Below are positions 53,215 through 61,159 of a stretch of 64,000 bases of DNA, piece by piece. Origin of the DNA: G020348385 sp964410125 (lineage in GTDB: Bacteria > Acidobacteriota > Aminicenantia > Aminicenantales > Aminicenantaceae); the NCBI GenBank assembly GCA_964410125.1, contig CAYPGQ010000004.1, positions 1 through 64,000 on the forward strand. The letters are read 5' to 3'. The notes beneath the pieces are model-generated. The model was not told the origin of the DNA. It saw only the letters and a program-made list of their open reading frames with translations, and searched no databases. Each line of letters starts with the position of its first letter. The first letter of the stretch is position 1. The position numbers and the translations under genes were made by a program.

Positions 53215-54000
53215 CTACTCTTGTTTTTTTGCCTCCTCCCAAATTCTCTCCATTTCCTCCAAATCGACCTGTCCCAATTCTTTGTCTTCCTTCTTTATTT
53301 TTTTTTCTACAAATCGGAATCTTCGCATAAATTTCTGATTGGCTTCCCGTAAAGCGATCTCGGGATTCACATCAAAGTGCCGGGACAGATTAGCCAGGGA
53401 GAATAAGATATCCCCGATTTCGTCAAATATCTCGTTTTTTTGCTTCTCTTGGATTGCATTTTCCAGCTCTGCCACCTCTTCTTTGACCTTTTGCAGGACA
53501 TCCATCGGATGGCTCCAGTCGAATCCAAAAGAGGATACACGCACACCCACATGAAAAGCAGTGAGAAGAGCTGGATTGGATTTTGTCATTCCATCCAACA
53601 CGGAGTCTCTTTCCTTTTCCGCTTGCTTTTGTTCATTCCAAGCTTGCCTTACTCTGACTGAATTCTTCTGATGTTTTTTTCCGAAAACGTGAGGATGCCG
53701 TCGGATCATTTTGTTATTGATGCCTTCCAGGATGTCCGATATCGTGAAGTTTTGGTTTTCCTTGGCGATCCTGGCTAAAAAAACGACCTCCATCATGACA
53801 TCCCCCAACTCTTCGGCAAGCGATGAATAGTCCTGGGAGTACAACGCTTCAACTGCTTCATAAACCTCTTCTAAAAAAAAGTTGGTTATCGCCTTCTCAT
53901 CCTGTTCCCGATCCCAGGGACATCCATTTTCGCTACGAAGGACATCCAAGATCTCGACCAATCGAGCAAATTTTTCACCGGCGATTCTGGAATCTTCCAT
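53215..54000 (-). CDS. mazG: Nucleoside triphosphate pyrophosphohydrolase MazG
   Basis: 261 residues with both MazG repeats: GCPWDREQDEKAITNFFLEE with EELGDVMMEVVFLARI, and later KVKEEVAELENAIQ with DEIGDILFSLANLSRH. The EExxD metal-binding residues are present. It hydrolyses (d)NTPs to monophosphates plus pyrophosphate. It converges on prfB with a 3-bp gap. Confidence 0.94.
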   Translation of the reverse strand: MEDSRIAGEKFARLVEILDVLRSENGCPWDREQDEKAITNFFLEEVYEAVEALYSQDYSSLAEELGDVMMEVVFLARIAKENQNFTISDILEGINNKMIRRHPHVFGKKHQKNSVRVRQAWNEQKQAEKERDSVLDGMTKSNPALLTAFHVGVRVSSFGFDWSHPMDVLQKVKEEVAELENAIQEKQKNEIFDEIGDILFSLANLSRHFDVNPEIALREANQKFMRRFRFVEKKIKKEDKELGQVDLEEMERIWEEAKKQE

Positions 54001-54128
54001 GATTTTGCTTCCTTGAATTATTTGATTTTATAGGTTATCATTTTTTTCCAGCTCAACCAAAATAGCTTAAGCTGGGATTAATTTCAATCCTTGTATATCA
54101 TGAGGATACCTTCATAACGGAGAAAATC

Positions 54129-54431
54129 ATGAGCGAAAACAAAAAGAAAAAAAAAGACGAGGCTCCGCTTGTTCTTCCTCCCTTAGAATTTAGTTCCCTT
54201 GTGCTCCCGTTTTTCACGCAAGGCTTAATCTTACTCGAACAAATCGAGGTAGATAAGGAAAAAACGGAAGACAAAAACCTTGACCTCTCAAAGAGACTGA
54301 TCGAACTCCTTGACTTGCTCAAAGAAAAAACCAAGGGAAATTTACAAACGGATGAAGAGCAATTTATAGACGCAAGTCTTCACCAACTCAAGCTGGTATA
54401 TATGGAAAAAGCCAAGATCATAAAATTATGA
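54129..54431 (+). CDS. DUF1844 protein
   Basis: 100 residues. A Lys-rich N-terminus is followed by SLVLPFFTQGLILLEQIEVD and LDLSKRLIELLDLLKEKTKG, a signature of DUF1844. The function is unknown; the family is widespread in Acidobacteriota, Deltaproteobacteria and relatives. It starts 4 bp before ribF, so it probably shares its transcript. Confidence 0.85.
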   Translation: MSENKKKKKDEAPLVLPPLEFSSLVLPFFTQGLILLEQIEVDKEKTEDKNLDLSKRLIELLDLLKEKTKGNLQTDEEQFIDASLHQLKLVYMEKAKIIKL

Positions 54432-54435
54432 GTTC

Positions 54436-55362
54436 ATGCAAGGAATAAAAAGTCTTAAAGACATCCCCTCTCCCCCTGATAACTGCGCTGTTGCCATAGG
54501 GAATTTTGACGGTGTTCATCTGGGCCACCGAAAAATATTGCACGTTCTCACCGAAGATGCCAAAAAAAACAACCTCTTTCCCCTTTTACTCACCTTCCAC
54601 CCCCACCCTGCAAAAATCCTTGCTAAAAGAAAAATAGAGTTGCTGCAAACAATCGAACAACGGCTAGATGAGATCAAAAAATCCGGCATTCAGATGGTTG
54701 TCGTTTTGTCCTTTGACCACAACCTCTCCCAAATTACCGCTGAAGAATTTATCCGAACCATCATCATCCAAAAACTCATGGCAAAAAAGGTCATCGTCGG
54801 AGATAATTTTAGATTCGGCAAGGACAGAGACGGGGATGTGACAAAACTGCAAGAATTGGCGTCCCGTTACGGATTTTCTATCCAATCCATACCTCCTGTG
54901 ACTGTTCACGGATCTGCGGTTAGCAGCAGCTTGATTCGAAAGCTCCTCCAAAAAGGTGAAATCAAAAAAGCCAACATGCTCCTTGGAAGACCGTATGAGA
55001 TCGAAGGGACCGTTGTTAGAGGAAAATCACGCGGAAAAAGGCTTGGTTATCCGACTGCCAACATACACCCCTTGAATGACATCGCACCTCCGGGTGTATT
55101 TATTTCCAATGTGGGGATCGGATCCCATATATATCCATCCATCACCCACGTGGGAAGCAAACCCACCTTTAACGAAAAAGACATCATGATCGAATCCTAT
55201 ATCATCGATTACAACGATAGCCTGTACAAAAAGAAGCTGCGTGTGTCTTTTTTAGAAAAGATTAGAGAAGAAAAAAAATTCGAGACTCCCGAAGCCCTGT
55301 CCCTTCAGATAAAAAAAGACCTTGAACAAACTCTCATCTATTTCCAAAAACAAAACCCTTAA
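54436..55362 (+). CDS. ribF: Bifunctional riboflavin kinase/FAD synthetase
   Basis: 308 residues. The N-terminal adenylyltransferase has AIGNFDGVHLGHRKIL and VVGDNFRFGKDRDGD with the VSSSLIRKLL turn. The C-terminal flavokinase has VVRGKSRGKRLGYPTANI and THVGSKPTFNE. It makes FMN and FAD from riboflavin. The start follows the DUF1844 stop by 4 bp. Confidence 0.94.
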   Translation: MQGIKSLKDIPSPPDNCAVAIGNFDGVHLGHRKILHVLTEDAKKNNLFPLLLTFHPHPAKILAKRKIELLQTIEQRLDEIKKSGIQMVVVLSFDHNLSQITAEEFIRTIIIQKLMAKKVIVGDNFRFGKDRDGDVTKLQELASRYGFSIQSIPPVTVHGSAVSSSLIRKLLQKGEIKKANMLLGRPYEIEGTVVRGKSRGKRLGYPTANIHPLNDIAPPGVFISNVGIGSHIYPSITHVGSKPTFNEKDIMIESYIIDYNDSLYKKKLRVSFLEKIREEKKFETPEALSLQIKKDLEQTLIYFQKQNP

Positions 55363-55551
55363 TCTTGACTTTTAAGGAGATATGTTGCATTTTTTTAAGG
55401 AAAGAATGAACCTTGCCACCGCAGTTGCACGAATCCCAACCAAGCTCAAATGTTTTATGTGGGCACAAAGGATTCGGTTGCTTAACAACTAGGATATCAA
55501 AAGCTGGATGATTTGCAATAAAATACTTCTAAGAAGTTTGGAGTTGTTTTA

Positions 55552-56106
55552 ATGGAAGAAAAAATCAAAGCCAGGGTCATGGATGCGCGTAAAATAAAAA
55601 GAGCGCTCCACCGCATGGTCACAGAAATCATCGAACGCAACCGGGATTTAAGCTCACTCGTCATCATAGGGATAAGAACCAGAGGCATCTATCTCGGAAA
55701 GCGCGTATCAAAAATGATAAAGGAACTTGAAGACATCAAAATTCCAGTGGGAGTGTTGGATATTACGCTTTACAGAGACGATTTTTCGGAACTTGAAGCC
55801 CAACACATAGTCAAAAAAACAGAGATCGACTTTTCGGTGGTGGGGAAGGAAATCCTTCTTGTCGATGATGTTCTTTTTACAGGAAGAACCATACGTGCAG
55901 CTATGGACAGCCTGATCGATCTGGGACGTCCGAAAAGCATCCAACTTTTTGTCTTGATCGATCGAGGCCACCGCGAACTTCCTATCAGGGCTGATTATGT
56001 GGGAAAATTTCTCCCCACATCCAAGCGCGAGATCGTGCAGGTCCATCTCAAAGAAATCGACGAAACCGATGAGATCCTGATTACAGAACCCGTCGATAAT
56101 ACGTAG
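55552..56106 (+). CDS. pyrR: PyrR bifunctional attenuation regulator / uracil phosphoribosyltransferase
   Basis: 184 residues. The PRPP-binding motif is LLVDDVLFTGRTIRAAMDSL. ALHRMVTEIIERN and GIRTRGIYLGKR are PyrR marks. PyrR binds pyr mRNA with UMP to cause attenuation, or acts as a weak uracil phosphoribosyltransferase. A GGAG lies seven nt before the ATG. No clear PyrR-binding loop is seen in the 190 bp upstream. Downstream are the pyrB remnant and pyrC. Confidence 0.92.
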   Translation: MEEKIKARVMDARKIKRALHRMVTEIIERNRDLSSLVIIGIRTRGIYLGKRVSKMIKELEDIKIPVGVLDITLYRDDFSELEAQHIVKKTEIDFSVVGKEILLVDDVLFTGRTIRAAMDSLIDLGRPKSIQLFVLIDRGHRELPIRADYVGKFLPTSKREIVQVHLKEIDETDEILITEPVDNT

Positions 56107-56116
56107 GAGTACACCT

Positions 56117-56263
56117 ATGCTTTTTGATCACAAACACCTTCTCGGTATAGAACCTTTATCCAAACAGGATATTTTGACGATTTTGGATACAGCAGAATCC
56201 TTTGTTGAAATATCAACAAGCAATTCAGCAGTGAGGTCAAAAGAGAGGAGGAAAAGAACGTGA
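56117..56263 (+). pseudogene. pyrB: Aspartate carbamoyltransferase remnant
   Basis: A 48-codon frame with GGAG upstream of ATG 56117 reads FDHKHLLGIEPLSKQDILTI and LDTAESFVEIS, a close match to the first 31 residues of PyrB. It then runs into STSNSAVRSKERRKRT and stops at 56263, four bases into pyrC. The remaining 270 or so residues of ATCase, including the carbamoyl-phosphate loop STRTR, are absent. The operon order pyrR-pyrB-pyrC is kept. Either an internal deletion removed pyrB and another locus supplies it, or it is an assembly artefact. Confidence 0.8.
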
Positions 56264-57534
56264 GATTACTGATTAAGAACGGCAGAGTCATCGATCCCGC
56301 TTCCAATGTTGATGAAACCCTGGATATTCTGATAGACCGGGGGAAAATCGTAGAAATCAAACCGAAAATCAAAGGAGATGGCTCAAAAATCATAGACGCA
56401 TCTCGATTGGTTGTCGCGCCTGGTTTCATTGATATGCATGTCCACCTGCGACAGCCAGGCCAGGAGGATAAAGAAACCATAAAAACGGGTTCTCTTGCTG
56501 CTGCAAAAGGAGGTTTTACCTCCATCGCATGCATGCCAAACACGGCACCTGTGAACGATTCTCGCAGTGTCACGGAATTTATCATTTCAGAAGCGAAGCG
56601 GAATGCTGTGGTTAATATCTTGCCAATTGCAGCCGTCACCCGGGGACTTTGTGGAGAAAAAATCACGGATATGGCCGACTTATGTGATGCTGGAGCGATC
56701 GCATTTTCCGATGATGGACATCCGATAGAAAATAGTCTTGTTATGCGGAGGGCCTTAGAATATTCCCGACTTCTCGACACTCTTATCATCGATCATTGTG
56801 AGGATCGAAACCTGAGTGCAGGAGGGATTATGCACGAGGGAATCACCTCTCTCAAATTGGGAATCAAGGCCATCCCTGCCTCATCCGAAGAAATCATGGT
56901 TGCCCGCGATATCATACTTGCAAAAGAAACAAAAGCTAAGGTCCACATAGCCCACCTCAGTGTCAAAGGATCCGTAGATCTTCTTAAATTTGCCAAACAA
57001 CAAGATATCAAGATCACAGCAGAGGTCACTCCCCATCATCTTTTCCTTACCGATGCCTCGTTTGAAAGTTTCGACACCAACCTGAAAGTCAATCCCCCGC
57101 TCCGGAGCGAGCAGGATGTCGAAGCTCTCATCGATGCCATCAAAAAAGGATGGATCGATGCTTTTGCCACAGATCATGCACCTCACACTCCAGATGAAAA
57201 AAACATCGAGCTCGATAAGGCTCCGTTCGGTATCAATGGTTTGGAAACGGCTGTTCCCCTCTTGTTGGACAAACTGGTAAACAAAAACATCCTTCCTTTG
57301 GATAAATTTATCGCGATGATTTCTACCAACCCAGCAAGGATTCTAGGGCTTAAGAATAAAGGCAAGATCAGCGTGGGCACTGATGCTGACCTGACCATTC
57401 TCAATCTTCATAAGGATGTTATCGTCGACACCAGCCAGTTCCTCTCTAAAAGCCGCAATAGTCCTTTTAATGGGTGGAAATTAAAAGGAGCCCCGGTTAT
57501 GACTATCGTCTGTGGAATAATAGTCCATTCTTGA
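56260..57534 (+). CDS. pyrC: Dihydroorotase
   Basis: 424 residues. Metal-binding HVHLRQPGQEDKE is near residue 60, MPNTAPVND follows, DHCED near 180 and the catalytic aspartate strand FATDHAPHTPDEK near 305. It makes dihydroorotate from carbamoyl-aspartate. The start is GTG 56260 after AGAGGAGG; it overlaps the pyrB remnant by four bases (GTGA), so translation is coupled to the remnant's frame. Confidence 0.94.
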   Translation: MRLLIKNGRVIDPASNVDETLDILIDRGKIVEIKPKIKGDGSKIIDASRLVVAPGFIDMHVHLRQPGQEDKETIKTGSLAAAKGGFTSIACMPNTAPVNDSRSVTEFIISEAKRNAVVNILPIAAVTRGLCGEKITDMADLCDAGAIAFSDDGHPIENSLVMRRALEYSRLLDTLIIDHCEDRNLSAGGIMHEGITSLKLGIKAIPASSEEIMVARDIILAKETKAKVHIAHLSVKGSVDLLKFAKQQDIKITAEVTPHHLFLTDASFESFDTNLKVNPPLRSEQDVEALIDAIKKGWIDAFATDHAPHTPDEKNIELDKAPFGINGLETAVPLLLDKLVNKNILPLDKFIAMISTNPARILGLKNKGKISVGTDADLTILNLHKDVIVDTSQFLSKSRNSPFNGWKLKGAPVMTIVCGIIVHS

Positions 57535-57541
57535 ATAACAA

Positions 57542-58291
57542 ATGAACAAAAAGTGGGACGCATTCGAAAAGAAAATCAAGTACAGGTTCCAAAACATAGA
57601 TTTGCTTCAAACCGCCTTGACCCATCGCTCTTTTGCCTACGAGAGCCAAAAAGAGGATATCACGGATAACGAGGTTCTCGAATTTTTAGGAGATTCTGTC
57701 TTGGGTTTGGTGGTGGCGGATTTTCTTGTAACTGCGTATCCCGGAGTTTCAGAGGGGGAACTTTCAAAGCTGAAATCCACGGTTGCCAGCACGTCCTCCC
57801 TCTCCTTATTTGCCCAGCAAATAAAACTGGACAAATACATCTTACTCGGGAAAGGTGAAGAGAAAAGCGGAGGGAGGAAAAAAAAGACCATACTTGCAGG
57901 GGTCTACGAGGCTTTGATCGCAGCGATCTATTTGGATGGCGGATTTCACGAATCCAAAAACTTCATCATGGGCCATCTCAAGCCTTTCTTTAAAAAAATC
58001 AATGTGGACAAGTTTTTTATCAACAATTACAAATCCGCACTTCAAGAATATTTCCAGAAAGAGAGCCTTCTTGCCCCAAATTACAAAATGGTAACCACAA
58101 GAGGACCAGATCATAAAAAACAATTTACCGTGGAAGTTTTTCAGAGAAAGAGATCCCTTGCTAAAGCCACTGGGAGTTCCAAAAAGGAAGCAGAGCAAAA
58201 AGCGGCCCACAAAGCCCTCAAGAGGCTTCTTGGAAGGAAAATGAGAGTTTTCACGGCTGACACATTCCTTTTGAAGAAAAAACGTGGCTAA
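57542..58291 (+). CDS. rnc: Ribonuclease III
   Basis: 249 residues. The signature NEVLEFLGDSVLGLVVADFL and VYEALIAAIYLDGGF form the catalytic core; a dsRNA-binding domain (about 160-225) includes KSALQEYFQKES and TGSSKKEAEQKAAHKALKRL. A basic 20-residue tail (KMRVFTADTFLLKKKRG) follows. It cleaves structured RNA. It starts 7 bp after pyrC. Confidence 0.94.
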   Translation: MNKKWDAFEKKIKYRFQNIDLLQTALTHRSFAYESQKEDITDNEVLEFLGDSVLGLVVADFLVTAYPGVSEGELSKLKSTVASTSSLSLFAQQIKLDKYILLGKGEEKSGGRKKKTILAGVYEALIAAIYLDGGFHESKNFIMGHLKPFFKKINVDKFFINNYKSALQEYFQKESLLAPNYKMVTTRGPDHKKQFTVEVFQRKRSLAKATGSSKKEAEQKAAHKALKRLLGRKMRVFTADTFLLKKKRG

Positions 58292-58327
58292 AAACCATCG
58301 CCGCGTTCCATCTCACTTGTTAAAATT

Positions 58328-58978
58328 ATGAAAAAATGTTCGCGATGCAATAACCGCAAAGCCAAAAGATTCTGTCCGGCATTGAATGAATCTATATGCA
58401 GCTTGTGCTGTGGCCAAGTCCGAGAAAAAGAGGTCCATTGTCCAACTACCTGCCCATTCCTTTCCAAGCATAAATCCTATCAGGAAAAAAGGATCATCGA
58501 AAAAAGGCATGTATCTCAACGGCTCCCTGCCTCAGAGGAAGAGGATATTCTCAACGATGAACGAATGGCCTGGCTGGCTTTTCACATTGAAATGCCTGTG
58601 AAAGAATACACGGGAAAAAAATCTTCCTTCAATGACAGGCAAGTTTTGCTCGCATTGGAATATGTTAGAGATAAGATAGAGAAAGGCAGGGGTCTCATTC
58701 TCTTGCCTGATGAAACGATGAAACCTCAGAACGAATTGGGAGAAGCCATGTACCATATGATGGAACGATGTCGTTTTGAGGGGCGGATCATCATGACGGG
58801 AAAACCACTCGCTTATTCCCAACAAGAAAAGCTTACGGTGCTGGATAGAATCATAGGGGCTGTGAAACATCTGGCCAGAGACAATCTCGAAGGGCACTCC
58901 TACATTCGCGCTGTTACGGAGAGATTTGCGAAGGTGAAAGGCATGAGCCGGCAAAAAAAGGTTCTCACGATAACCTAA
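58328..58978 (+). CDS. N-terminal cysteine-cluster protein of unknown function
   Basis: 216 residues. The first 45 residues hold eight cysteines in pairs (MKKCSRCNNRKAKRFCPALN, SICSLCCGQVREKEVHCPTTC), which suggests two zinc sites. The rest is helical and soluble (NDRQVLLALEYVRDKIEKGR, LGEAMYHMMERCRFEGRIIM). I do not recognise the family. It follows rnc by 36 bp and may share its transcript. A nucleic-acid role is possible from the zinc clusters and the neighbour, but is only a guess. Confidence 0.6.
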   Translation: MKKCSRCNNRKAKRFCPALNESICSLCCGQVREKEVHCPTTCPFLSKHKSYQEKRIIEKRHVSQRLPASEEEDILNDERMAWLAFHIEMPVKEYTGKKSSFNDRQVLLALEYVRDKIEKGRGLILLPDETMKPQNELGEAMYHMMERCRFEGRIIMTGKPLAYSQQEKLTVLDRIIGAVKHLARDNLEGHSYIRAVTERFAKVKGMSRQKKVLTIT

Positions 58979-60005
58979 CTTTTTTTCCCTTGCTCATGAA
59001 TACAGCGATAAAATCAAGTTCCGGAATATTGCTTGTAACGATCTTGACGATTGCCGCAATCGGGACAGCCAATATCATGCCTGGGATTCCCCACAGCCAT
59101 CCCCAGAAAAACAGGAAAAAGAGAATGACGAGGGGACTGAGATCCAATCCTTTGCCCATCAACCTAGGTTCGACAACTGCTCCCATAATCTGCTGAATCA
59201 ACACAAGAATCACGAGGATCCAAACAGCAGGCCATATGGTTTCGAATTGAAAAATTGCGATAAAAACCGGAAAAACTGTGGCGATGAAGGACCCGATATT
59301 CGGGATATAATTCAGAATAAACGTTAATAATCCAAAAAGGATGGCAAAATCCAGGCCGAACAACATAAGAACAACCAGAGCAAAAACACCCGTAAAAAAA
59401 CTCACCATCGTTTTAATAGCCAGGTAGCGCTGAATTTGACTGTCGATATTTTGGATTACCCCGCAGACTATCGAAGCTCTCTCTTTTATAAAAGCGCGGT
59501 TGATTTTTGGTGCGATCTGGCCTCTCCCTGCTAAAATAAATATCAGAAACAGCACGACCAGAAAAAGATTCGAGATGAAGGTGAAAAAGGGACCAAGAGA
59601 ATCCAGCAGGATCCCGCCTGCTTTGTTCAAGTCAAACTGGTTGGCCCAATCAAACGGCTGCCATTCAGCTCCCGAAAGGTTGTACTTTTCCTGGATAGAT
59701 GTAAGCACGGTGCTGACTTTTTGGCTGTAATTGGGAAGTTCAGCAGCAAAGGCCTTCCCGGTAGTGTAGATAAGAGATGCCAGCAGATAAAGGATAAAAA
59801 ACGTTAAAATCAGGATAAAAATGATGGCAATAGCCCGGGGAATCTTGAGGCGTGTTAAAAAATTCTCCAAAGGAGCAAGCACAAACGAAAGAAAAACGGC
59901 AAGAAAAAACGGAAAAAGCACTGGCTTAGCCAACCGGAGAACCACACCCCCGATAAATATGACGATAATCAACAACGATGCCGTGACAACTTTGTTTCCC
60001 TGCAT
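58965..60005 (-). CDS. AI-2E family transporter
   Basis: 346 residues with about eight membrane helices. LAPLENFLTRLKIPRAIAII, FGLLTFILNYIPNIGSFIA and LMGKGLDLSPLVILFFLFFW with GIPGMILAVP are typical of the AI-2E (YdgG/PerM) permease family. The transported compound is unknown in most members. Its 3' end overlaps the cysteine-cluster gene by 14 bp (convergent). Confidence 0.88.
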   Translation of the reverse strand: MQGNKVVTASLLIIVIFIGGVVLRLAKPVLFPFFLAVFLSFVLAPLENFLTRLKIPRAIAIIFILILTFFILYLLASLIYTTGKAFAAELPNYSQKVSTVLTSIQEKYNLSGAEWQPFDWANQFDLNKAGGILLDSLGPFFTFISNLFLVVLFLIFILAGRGQIAPKINRAFIKERASIVCGVIQNIDSQIQRYLAIKTMVSFFTGVFALVVLMLFGLDFAILFGLLTFILNYIPNIGSFIATVFPVFIAIFQFETIWPAVWILVILVLIQQIMGAVVEPRLMGKGLDLSPLVILFFLFFWGWLWGIPGMILAVPIAAIVKIVTSNIPELDFIAVFMSKGKKVRLS

Positions 60006-60133
60006 AACAAGAATCTTCGGCCACCATTATAGTCCATTACTAGATGAAAAAAAAGGCAAATTTTCCCTGAGTTCAATACCATCATCTCGGATGAAATTTC
60101 TCCTCCATAAAGATGATTACGGGGTGGGGAATA

Positions 60134-60167
60134 TCACCCCTCTAATCACCTGGAAAGGCGATTGACC
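60134..60167. repeat. 34-bp shared upstream element, copy 3
   Basis: TCACCCCTCTAATCACCTGG followed by AAAGGCGATTGACC. Same spacing as copies at 43551 and 44081. It is preceded by GGGGTG (60121-60126), making GGGGTG/CACCCC an inverted pair. It lies 80 bp upstream of the receiver-GGDEF gene. Confidence 0.55.
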
Positions 60168-60247
60168 CTGTTTTTTGCCTGTATAAAATCATGGAAGAGG
60201 AATGGATAAGCACCCATTTGTAGAAGAAAGACAAAATAAAGCATAAA

Positions 60248-61147
60248 ATGAAAATATTAATAGCTGAAGATGATTTTATTTCATGCAAGGCTCTCGAGAA
60301 CAACCTTAAGGAATGGGGGTATGAGGTGGTCTCCGCCAGGGATGGAAACGAAGCTTGGGAACTCACCAGATCGAACGATATCCGTTTGGCTATTCTGGAC
60401 TGGAATATGCCAGGGATAGATGGGATTGAACTCTCAAATAAGATCCGTAACGAGTACCAGAAGGAGGACTCGAAGTACATATACATCATTCTGCTTACAG
60501 GAAGAGGGGGGCAGGATGATATCATACAAGGTCTATCGACAGGTGCCGATGATTACATGACCAAACCTTACAGCTTTGTGGAACTCAAGTACCGTGTTCA
60601 GAACGGTGAGCGAATCATCAAGAATGAGGATAAACGTATCAGGCTTGCCAGTCTGGATAACTTGACAAAATTGTGGAATAGAAACAAGATTTTTGATGTT
60701 TTAGACACAGAATTAAAAAGAGGAGAGAGAGAAAACACTCCGACCGGAGTGGTGATGATCGATATCGATCATTTCAAGCGAATAAACGACCGCTACGGCC
60801 ATTTGATCGGAGACGAGGTACTCGTCCAAGTGGCAGACCGGTTAAAAAACGCCATCCGGCCCTATGATAGCATCGGTCGTTATGGAGGAGACGAAATTCT
60901 TGTCGTCCTTCCTAACTGCGCCAACGAGGAAGCTAAAAATATCGCAAAGCGACTTTATGACTCAGTCGCCAACGAAAAGATACCCACCAAGGTCGGCTCC
61001 TTGAAAATCAACATCAGCATCGGGTGTGCTTCCAATGAGAAGTTCCTCCAAGTGTCAAAAATGGAACTTATTCAAGCTAGTGATAATGCTCTTCTTTCGG
61101 CAAAAAAGAAAGGTCGAGATAGAATCATCCTTTCCAAATCCCTTTAA
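60248..61147 (+). CDS. Receiver-GGDEF diguanylate cyclase
   Basis: 299 residues. The receiver (about 1-125) has ILIAEDDF, the phospho-acceptor in LAILDWNMPGIDG and the lysine in DYMTKPY. The GGDEF domain (about 140-299) carries RYGGDEIL, an active-type GGDEF variant, with the RPYD inhibitory site five residues earlier. It should make c-di-GMP when phosphorylated. The following hybrid kinase (13 bp later) is its likely partner. It shares the 34-bp upstream element with two PilZ-like genes. Confidence 0.92.
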   Translation: MKILIAEDDFISCKALENNLKEWGYEVVSARDGNEAWELTRSNDIRLAILDWNMPGIDGIELSNKIRNEYQKEDSKYIYIILLTGRGGQDDIIQGLSTGADDYMTKPYSFVELKYRVQNGERIIKNEDKRIRLASLDNLTKLWNRNKIFDVLDTELKRGERENTPTGVVMIDIDHFKRINDRYGHLIGDEVLVQVADRLKNAIRPYDSIGRYGGDEILVVLPNCANEEAKNIAKRLYDSVANEKIPTKVGSLKINISIGCASNEKFLQVSKMELIQASDNALLSAKKKGRDRIILSKSL

Positions 61148-61159
61148 TGCAGAAACAAA

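Noticed and set aside
55382..55492. A 36-codon plus-strand frame with AAGGAG just upstream, before pyrR
   Set aside because: Spacing between AAGGAG and ATG is only 2 nt and there is no resemblance to a leader peptide or PyrR-binding loop.
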